Origin: a virus
IMG/VR virus record: IMGVR_UViG_3300032307_000840
Coordinates: 1 to 24,066 of that record
Reading direction: 5' to 3' (one strand)
Length of the DNA: 24,066 nt
A model generated the notes under the pieces. That model made no database searches and was not told where the DNA came from. It worked only from the letters and a program-made list of their open reading frames with translations. Shown here one piece after another: positions 20,330 through 24,066 of the stretch; within the stretch, counting starts at the first letter, position 1; the number at the start of each line of letters is the position of its first letter. A program made the translations under genes and the position numbers.

Positions 20330-21049
20330 ATGAAAAGAAAAAGGTTAATCACCACTGGTGCTATATCATTAATATTGACTATAGGCACTGGACAGGCTTT
20401 TGGAGCTATTCTAGAAGCTACTACGGCAGCTCAAGAAGCCGTAACAGAAGTACAAAAGAAAGTCATTATTTCTGGACCTGTACAAACCCCACTAATATCT
20501 GCAGGACCAATTCTTAAATCAGACGAACCCCTGGTTGGATCCCACGACTGGATGGTGCAAGAAAAAGCAGCAAAAGATAAACTAATGTCTGATGCTGAAA
20601 GAAAGCAAGCAGAGCTTGAGGCAGAAATTGCTAGACTAGAAAAGATTGCCAATGATACAACAAAGCTAAACGAGACTCTGGTTTTAGTAAAAAATCAAAT
20701 TGGTATAACCAGATGGGTTTTGGGTGGCTCCACTACTAGAGCCTGGGATTGCTCAGGTCTCGTAAGATGGACATATGCTCATCTAGACATAGATCTGAGA
20801 CATAGTGCTACAACTCAAAGATCGTCTGGAACCATCGTGACTGAGCCTAAAATTGGAGACTTGGTTTCTTTTAACTATAAGGGTCGCAAGAGTGCCTATC
20901 ACATTGGAATCTATCTAGGTCCTGACCAGATGATTCATTCTGGTGGAAAGCCAGGGGACAGGACAGAGATACGCTCTATCAGTGACTGGGTTAAGTCAAA
21001 CGGTAACAGTGAAGTTGTTTACACTCGCATTATTGAAACCAATAACTAA
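20330..21049 (+). CDS. Exported NlpC/P60 peptidoglycan endopeptidase
   Basis: The 239-residue product has a signal peptide (KRKR, hydrophobic core, cleavage near residue 25), a Val/Pro region, a coiled coil (about residues 75-110, Glu/Ala/Lys heptads) and an NlpC/P60 domain (about 118-237). Catalytic residues are Cys141 in DCSGLV, His191 in YHIGIYLG and His203 in MIHSGG. This is the RipA-like layout of actinobacterial wall hydrolases, in which the coiled coil restrains the enzyme. It would cut the peptide stems of host peptidoglycan. The long leader suggests post-transcriptional control. Confidence 0.92.
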   Translation: MKRKRLITTGAISLILTIGTGQAFGAILEATTAAQEAVTEVQKKVIISGPVQTPLISAGPILKSDEPLVGSHDWMVQEKAAKDKLMSDAERKQAELEAEIARLEKIANDTTKLNETLVLVKNQIGITRWVLGGSTTRAWDCSGLVRWTYAHLDIDLRHSATTQRSSGTIVTEPKIGDLVSFNYKGRKSAYHIGIYLGPDQMIHSGGKPGDRTEIRSISDWVKSNGNSEVVYTRIIETNN

Positions 21050-21057
21050 TCAGCAAC

Positions 21058-21474
21058 TTAAGCTTTTGATATAGTATCGCTTTCTATAAGGTAAATAACC
21101 TGATCTATAAACCCTGCTCTAATAGCAGTCTTAATCATCTTGTGTGAGGATAGACCATGCTTTGGAAGGTCTGAGAAGTATACTACAAACTTATAATCTG
21201 GATATAGGGTTTTAATGATAGCTCCAGAAGCAATGGCTTTTTTAACGTTGTCAGTCCTCTGTGCTCCTGGTCTCTTACCCAAGGCCACCTTACCGCCCTT
21301 AGCCTCAACCAAGACCTTCTGCCCACGATGTGTGGTAACAAAGTCTACCTCACAGCCAGTGCCCTCAATAATAACATTTTTGGCTATTTCAGTATAACCA
21401 AACCTAGACATGTCTTCAAGGACCATGTCCTCAAAGTGATCGCCTGACTTTTTTGATTCAGCTTGAAAATTCAT
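21058..21474 (-). CDS. PD-(D/E)XK nuclease-like protein
   Basis: The 138-residue protein shows the restriction-endonuclease fold core: an early helix with Glu15 (GDHFEDMVLE), GCEVDFVTTHRG with Asp44, and VLVEAKGG with Glu57 and Lys59. This resembles YraN/UPF0102-type and Holliday-junction-resolvase-like nucleases. It has its own promoter and a leaderless start. It could resolve recombination intermediates or degrade DNA; its substrate cannot be told from sequence. Confidence 0.82.
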   Translation of the reverse strand: MNFQAESKKSGDHFEDMVLEDMSRFGYTEIAKNVIIEGTGCEVDFVTTHRGQKVLVEAKGGKVALGKRPGAQRTDNVKKAIASGAIIKTLYPDYKFVVYFSDLPKHGLSSHKMIKTAIRAGFIDQVIYLIESDTISKA

Positions 21475-21480
21475 ATAACA

Positions 21481-21509
21481 AGAATACCAAACTAATGCTT
21501 TAATGTCAA
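21481..21509 (-). promoter_or_regulatory. Leftward promoter, leaderless
   Basis: TTGACA (21509-21504), 17-bp spacer, TATTCT (21486-21481) with TGG in front, and 6 nt to ATG 21474. Confidence 0.8.
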
Positions 21510-21538
21510 GCTTATTTGGGCACTAAGTTTCGGCGGTA

Positions 21539-21567
21539 TTGACAATGTGCTCATAATACCCTATAAT
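21539..21567 (+). promoter_or_regulatory. Consensus rightward promoter, leaderless
   Basis: TTGACA (21539-21544), 17-bp spacer, TATAAT (21562-21567), 6 nt to ATG 21574. A TTCGGCGGTA element (21529-21538) abuts the -35 box. Confidence 0.85.
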
Positions 21568-21573
21568 GTAAGA

Positions 21574-21711
21574 ATGAATAAACAGATTATAAAAGACAGC
21601 ATTGTGATAGGCACACTTATAGTGTCAATTTTATTTATATTTGTTGTGGCTATTCCGTTTGTTATGAGCGATGAGTTCGTTGACATTGCCTTGTCCCTAT
21701 TTGGACGATAA
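21574..21711 (+). CDS. 45-residue single-pass membrane peptide
   Basis: From ATG 21574 the product has a short basic start, one strong membrane helix (about residues 10-30, IVIGTLIVSILFIFVVAI) and a 15-residue acidic end. It has a perfect consensus promoter of its own and a leaderless start, which support expression. It lies between two copies of a 10-bp repeat (21529 and 21714). It may modify the host membrane; no family is recognised. Confidence 0.65.
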   Translation: MNKQIIKDSIVIGTLIVSILFIFVVAIPFVMSDEFVDIALSLFGR

Positions 21712-21751
21712 AGTTCGGCGGTAAATAAGAGATACATACAACCACAAGTGG

Positions 21752-21780
21752 TTGACATTCTCTAATATCCACTGTATAAT
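21752..21780 (+). promoter_or_regulatory. Consensus rightward promoter, leaderless
   Basis: TTGACA (21752-21757), 17-bp spacer, TATAAT (21775-21780), 6 nt to ATG 21787. Confidence 0.88.
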
Positions 21781-21786
21781 ATAGCT

Positions 21787-21918
21787 ATGGAAAAATCGAT
21801 GACTGAATGTTTTTGGTGTCAAAATGTCTATAATAAACAAGAGCATGACAAGTGCCCTACATGTTTATCTAGCCTCAACACAACAGAAATAACCATTGTC
21901 ACAGCTAAAGACAAGTAA
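21787..21918 (+). CDS. 43-residue zinc-ribbon peptide
   Basis: Two C-x2-C knuckles (Cys8/Cys11 and Cys23/Cys26) separated by 11 residues with a His between form a compact zinc ribbon, followed by a Thr-rich strand. It is expressed from a perfect promoter and is likely leaderless. The next gene follows after 5 nt. Small ribbons like this often bind RNA polymerase or DNA, but nothing here shows a target. Confidence 0.72.
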   Translation: MEKSMTECFWCQNVYNKQEHDKCPTCLSSLNTTEITIVTAKDK

Positions 21919-21923
21919 AGCCA

Positions 21924-22121
21924 ATGAAAGAAAAGCCAGACTGGGCTGAGCGTATTTTACGTAGTAGAGCCAGATTCTATCAAGAAGGTTTGGCACATGG
22001 TGCAGAACTAGAACAAGAACGTATTATCCAGATCCTAGATGAAAACCTAGGAAACATGGATTGGGATGATCTGGTTTGTTTAATCAGAAAAAATCCAGGG
22101 TATCAAGATCGTCAGGACTAA
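21924..22121 (+). CDS. Hypothetical helical protein, 65 residues
   Basis: A charged, mostly helical protein (WAERILRSRARFYQEGLAHGAELEQERIIQIL). It follows the zinc-ribbon gene by 5 nt and has only weak ribosome-site sequence, so translation probably continues from upstream. Its last 38 bp overlap the end of the convergent HAD-like gene. No family is recognised. Confidence 0.55.
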   Translation: MKEKPDWAERILRSRARFYQEGLAHGAELEQERIIQILDENLGNMDWDDLVCLIRKNPGYQDRQD

Positions 22122-22437
22122 TCGCTAGTATACCTACTGACCTATATAAAGATAACACATTAGGGTTATTGTCTATAGCCAATGTTAGGTTAGGGATGGT
22201 TTGAGCCATAGCCAATTTAAACTGATAGTCTTTATTATCGTCAACAGGGTTTAAGATAATCTCCTTGTAAACAAGGTCCAAACCATCCATGAGATTTATA
22301 TATCGCTTTCGTAATGATTCATGCGAGCCTGATATAAGATATATATCCTCAGTAACTGTTTTTAGATAGTCAATGGTTTTGGGTATGAGCTTTCCCTCAG
22401 ATGCAATTGTTCCGTTTATGTCAACTAATATGGCCAT
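22084..22437 (-). CDS. HAD-like phosphatase with Asp-to-Asn changes in motifs I and IV
   Basis: The 117-residue protein has the HAD order: motif I LVDINGT (Asp6, Asn8), motif II LISGS (Ser36), motif III region FKLAMAQ (Lys74), and motif IV LAIDNNP (Asp89, Asn90) with GILAIS after it. In active HAD phosphatases motif I is D-x-D, where the second Asp is the general acid. Here it is Asn, and motif IV also has Asn at its second acidic position. It may be a weakened or repurposed enzyme. Small phage HAD proteins of this size are often likened to polynucleotide phosphatases or nucleotidases. The start is leaderless (5 nt after TACAAT). Confidence 0.75.
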   Translation of the reverse strand: MAILVDINGTIASEGKLIPKTIDYLKTVTEDIYLISGSHESLRKRYINLMDGLDLVYKEIILNPVDDNKDYQFKLAMAQTIPNLTLAIDNNPNVLSLYRSVGILAISPDDLDTLDFF

Positions 22438-22442
22438 AGTCT

Positions 22443-22451
22443 ATTGTAGCA
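22443..22451 (-). promoter_or_regulatory. Extended -10 promoter of the HAD-like gene
   Basis: On the minus strand TGC precedes TACAAT (22448-22443), 5 nt from ATG 22437. There is no clear -35. It partly adjoins a CCAGGGTAT repeat (22457). Confidence 0.55.
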
Positions 22452-22456
22452 AATTT

Positions 22457-23051
22457 CCAGGGTATCAGGTGAAGCCATCGTAATCCCTAGTATAAGACAT
22501 AACCCCTAGTAATAACAAACCATGTTTTTGGACAAACCCCATAGCCCCAATATACCCATATCCCCCACATCAAAGATACTCTGATACCCCGCAAAAATAG
22601 CAAAGTTATACACATGGTTTGATACTTATCCACATAGTTATACACAGTTTATCCACATATAGTTCTTACTGATTTTATTTGTATATGGAGTATAAGTGGA
22701 GAAGAGTGGTTTGATATGGAGAATGGAGCCCCTGGCTTCGTAAGGCCGTAATCTTTCTCAAACCATTATACTCCCAAACCACCCAATAGTCAATAGTGGA
22801 AACCTAAAATCTTCTATCAAACCACATTTTCTAGGTATCCTACAAACCATTATAGCTGCCAAACCACCATATAAAACATATAAAAACATAGTGGTTTTTG
22901 GATCAAACCACATATAAATTTATATAAACTATATGGTTTTATATCAAAAGATAATGGTTTTGTATTGTTATTTATACTAGGGGTAATTGGTATTCTTTTT
23001 GATACCCTGGCCCGTAGGGCTGCAGCTCCGCTGCCAAAAATTCCAGGGTAT
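22457..23051. repeat. CCAGGGTAT repeats, direct and inverted
   Basis: CCAGGGTAT occurs at 22457 and 23043, each followed by a similar stretch (GAAGC, ATCGTAAT, ... TAATAACAAACCA) of about 50-65 bp. Another copy is at 22095 in the end of two convergent genes. The inverted ATACCCTGG (23002-23010) faces 23043-23051 with 32 bp between, holding a smaller GC-rich hairpin GCAG/CTGC. Confidence 0.6.
22606..22657 (+). repeat. Cluster of four DnaA-box-like 9-mers
   Basis: TTATACACA at 22606 and 22638 and TTATCCACA at 22626 and 22649 all lie on the same strand and match the classic DnaA box TTATNCACA without mismatch. Start-to-start distances are 20, 12 and 11 bp, so the last three are on nearly the same helix face. 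I found no further perfect box elsewhere in the window. Confidence 0.8.
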
Positions 23052-23110
23052 TTAGGAAGCTATCGTAATACCAAACCACATAATAACAAACCACTATAGT
23101 CTGATATACA

Positions 23111-23265
23111 AAAACTTTCAGTGATTTTTTTTAATTGGTTCGTAATGTCTTTTTGGGAAAAAGATGGTTTGATATATATGGGGATATGATGGTTTGGGAT
23201 CAAGGATGGTTTGACAAATACCCCCAAAACTTTCAGTGATTTTTTGGAGAAGGTTCTTAATGTCT
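23111..23265 (+). repeat. Direct repeat of about 40 bp, two copies 115 bp apart
   Basis: Positions 23111-23130 and 23226-23245 are identical over 20 bp. At equal offset, 23137-23150 and 23252-23265 match at 13 of 14. The second copy ends 1 bp before the -35 box of a perfect promoter; the equivalent place after the first copy holds only a degenerate promoter. Confidence 0.75.
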
Positions 23266-23266
23266 A

Positions 23267-23295
23267 TTGACAAATGGTTTTTGGTTTGATATAAT
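23267..23295 (+). promoter_or_regulatory. Perfect consensus promoter in the origin-like region
   Basis: TTGACA (23267-23272), 17-bp spacer, TATAAT (23290-23295). No gene follows on this strand. Transcription from about 23302 meets a terminator within about 50 nt. Confidence 0.85.
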
Positions 23296-23310
23296 GCGAG
23301 AGTGGTCGGC

Positions 23311-23353
23311 CCAGGAAAAGATCCCCACCTAGGGGGACCTCCTGGTTTTATTT
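23311..23353. terminator. Two-sided terminator next to the short promoter
   Basis: The outer stem CCAGGA (23311-23316) with TCCTGG (23340-23345) and the inner stem TCCCC (23322-23326) with GGGGA (23333-23337) form a hairpin. On the + strand TTTTATTT follows (23346-23353); on the - strand TCTTTT lies next to the inner stem. It can end the rightward short RNA and the leftward gene that stops at 23352. Confidence 0.75.
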
Positions 23354-23624
23354 ATTCTCTTACTTCACTAATTTCTAGAAGGTCGTTTAGTGTTTCAAAA
23401 CCACTATCCTCAACCTCTAAACTAGCCAACAGTAAATCAAAAGTTTCCTCAACGAAACGCTGTGCCATTTCTGTTGATTTCACAATGTCGTTGTCAATCG
23501 CATAAGCAAGTGGTAAGCCTAGGTCATTGTATTCTGTAAAGTCTGTGAACTCTTCATCACTACGATAGTTGAGCCACAAGTCTGCTAGTATGGCACACTT
23601 ATCAGTATAGCTTGTTGAGTTCAT
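23352..23624 (-). CDS. Conserved small acidic actinophage protein
   Basis: The 90-residue product contains K-C-x-I-L-A-D-L-W-x-N-Y-R...F-x-D-F-x-E-Y-N-D-L-G-L-P-L-A-Y-A-I...FVEETFDLLL, which I recognise as a widespread, uncharacterised actinophage protein. It is strongly acidic. Its start lies inside the end of the 71-residue gene (23-bp overlap), so translation is probably coupled. Its stop touches the two-sided terminator. Confidence 0.78.
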   Translation of the reverse strand: MNSTSYTDKCAILADLWLNYRSDEEFTDFTEYNDLGLPLAYAIDNDIVKSTEMAQRFVEETFDLLLASLEVEDSGFETLNDLLEISEVRE

Positions 23625-23817
23625 CTAACTTACCTTCTTTTTCTAGTTGGGCTATTTCTGCTATGTCTATTACTCTGTTGTATGAAACTAATGGTGCTAC
23701 CCTCGCAAAGTTCCTACCAACTTCTTCTATGTCTAATGTGTAGTCATTTACAATGTCTGATAGCTTCACTGCGATTTTCTCTTCTTTACTTGGTGGCAAT
23801 CTGCGACCTCTTGCCAT
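23602..23817 (-). CDS. Conserved small actinophage protein, basic N terminus
   Basis: The 71-residue protein begins MARGRRLPPSKEEKIAVKLSDIVNDYTLDIEEVGRNFARVAP, a pattern I know from actinophages next to the gene that follows here. Its basic start and helical body would fit a DNA-binding or complex-forming role, but none is established. AGGAG lies in front of the ATG, so this mRNA is not leaderless. Confidence 0.75.
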   Translation of the reverse strand: MARGRRLPPSKEEKIAVKLSDIVNDYTLDIEEVGRNFARVAPLVSYNRVIDIAEIAQLEKEGKLDELNKLY

Positions 23818-23861
23818 TGGTTCTCCTATTCAGTTATACCTATCCATTGTATCAAGAAATG

Positions 23862-23906
23862 GGGGGAAGCACAAGCAAGAAAGGTATAACAACCTGTGCC
23901 TCCCCC
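23862..23906 (-). terminator. Candidate terminator for the upstream leftward gene
   Basis: Arms 23862-23873 and 23895-23906 pair over 12 positions; on the minus-strand RNA the single odd pair is G-U, so the stem is complete there but not on the plus strand. The loop is 21 nt and the tail after it (CAUUUCUUG) is only moderately U-rich. A second hairpin, GTGGAG (23914-23919) with CTCCAC (23937-23942), lies between it and the gene end. Confidence 0.5.
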
Positions 23907-23979
23907 TAGTTTTGTGGAGCAGGAGACCCCTCGCCCCTCCACACGTTGGCAGGGAGCAAGCTCTACCCACCAAACCTAG

Positions 23980-24066
23980 TTATGCTACTTTGGTACCCTT
24001 ACGTAGGGCGTCCAAAGATACACTGTCAATGAACTTACCATTCTGACGGTATACAATACGCTCTGA
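23980..24066 (-). CDS. C-terminal end of an unknown protein (cut by window edge)
   Basis: On the minus strand the frame is open from the window edge for 28 codons and ends at TAA (23982-23980). The residues (ERIVYRQNGKFIDSVSLDALRKGTKVA) read as a plausible charged C terminus, and two hairpins follow within 120 nt. No family can be assigned. Confidence 0.55.
   Translation of the reverse strand, partial: SERIVYRQNGKFIDSVSLDALRKGTKVA

Larger units (their letters stand above)
22517..23287. repeat. Iteron-like TGGTTT / AAACCA hexamers, 19 copies
   Basis: Nine AAACCA (22517, 22760, 22776, 22819, 22844, 22861, 22905, 23073, 23088) and ten TGGTTT (22615, 22707, 22892, 22934, 22955, 23165, 23190, 23207, 23275, 23282) occur within 771 bp. 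Many extend to ATGGTTTGATA or CAAACCAC. Chance would give well under two. They could be binding sites of a phage replication protein. Confidence 0.75.
22438..23351. other. Gene-free repeat-rich region, candidate replication origin
   Basis: About 0.9 kb without a credible gene on either strand. It contains four DnaA-box-like 9-mers (22606-22657), 19 TGGTTT/AAACCA hexamers (22517-23287), a very AT-rich stretch (about 22863-22980) suited to duplex melting, inverted CCAGGGTAT elements, a 40-bp direct repeat and a short promoter-terminator unit at its right end. Genes on both sides point leftward. This combination is what one expects of an origin; none of the parts alone proves it. Confidence 0.65.

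Noticed and set aside
22438-23351. Repeats considered as a CRISPR array
   Set aside because: Repeat units are short, occur in both orientations and have irregular spacing; there are no cas genes.
23753-24046. 97-codon rightward open frame
   Set aside because: It runs antisense through the 71-residue actinophage gene, terminator hairpins and a leftward C terminus; its composition is not protein-like.

Overview
The window looks like part of the genome of a tailed dsDNA phage (or phage-derived replicon) that infects an AT-rich actinobacterium. Pointers to an actinobacterial host are a WhiB-type iron-sulfur regulator (11122-11406), several small protein families common in actinophages (5121, 8347, 17945, 23352 and 23602), tRNA genes without encoded CCA, and leaderless genes behind TATAAT promoters. 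I see no integrase, capsid, portal or terminase gene here. A freshwater or marine low-GC actinobacterial host is an inference from base composition only.

Layout. The left part (1-4639) reads rightward: the end of an unknown gene, a class II (B12-dependent) ribonucleotide reductase with its thioredoxin, an exported Pro/Thr-rich surface protein that appears to start at ATT, and two small holin-like membrane proteins. A nested hairpin (4662-4714) wraps the next promoter and ribosome binding site. Then come a Zn-peptidase-like protein, an exported subtilisin-like protease, a tiny basic protein and five tRNA genes (Asn, Gly, Asp, Glu, Thr). After these lie a small heat-shock protein, an M23 endolysin, zinc-ribbon proteins, a 394-residue protein with two copies of a Tudor-like domain, a chain of small genes including whiB, and another holin-like protein ending at a strong terminator (12385-12411).

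The middle (12434-17880) is a glycosyltransferase cassette: one rightward GT2 gene converges on three leftward glycosyltransferases. Behind these are a multi-pass membrane protein, a coiled-coil peptide, ThyX and a His-rich membrane protein. From 17945 to 22437 the genes are short and change strand often. Most have their own promoter whose -10 box ends 5-6 nt before the start codon, so their mRNAs should be leaderless. This part also holds two more peptidoglycan hydrolases (SLT-type and NlpC/P60), a PD-(D/E)XK nuclease-like protein and a HAD-like protein with altered motifs.

The right end contains a gene-free stretch (22438-23351) that is the best candidate for a replication origin. It has four in-line DnaA-box-like 9-mers, 19 copies of TGGTTT/AAACCA, an AT-rich segment, longer direct and inverted repeats, and a consensus promoter that runs straight into a terminator and so would make an RNA of about 50 nt. 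Leftward actinophage-type genes follow, and the last is cut by the window edge.

Working together, RNR, thioredoxin and ThyX supply dNTPs and dTMP; the three wall hydrolases and holin-like proteins serve lysis or entry; the glycosyltransferases probably modify virion, DNA or host surface glycans; WhiB and the two hairpin-controlled leaders are the visible regulatory parts.
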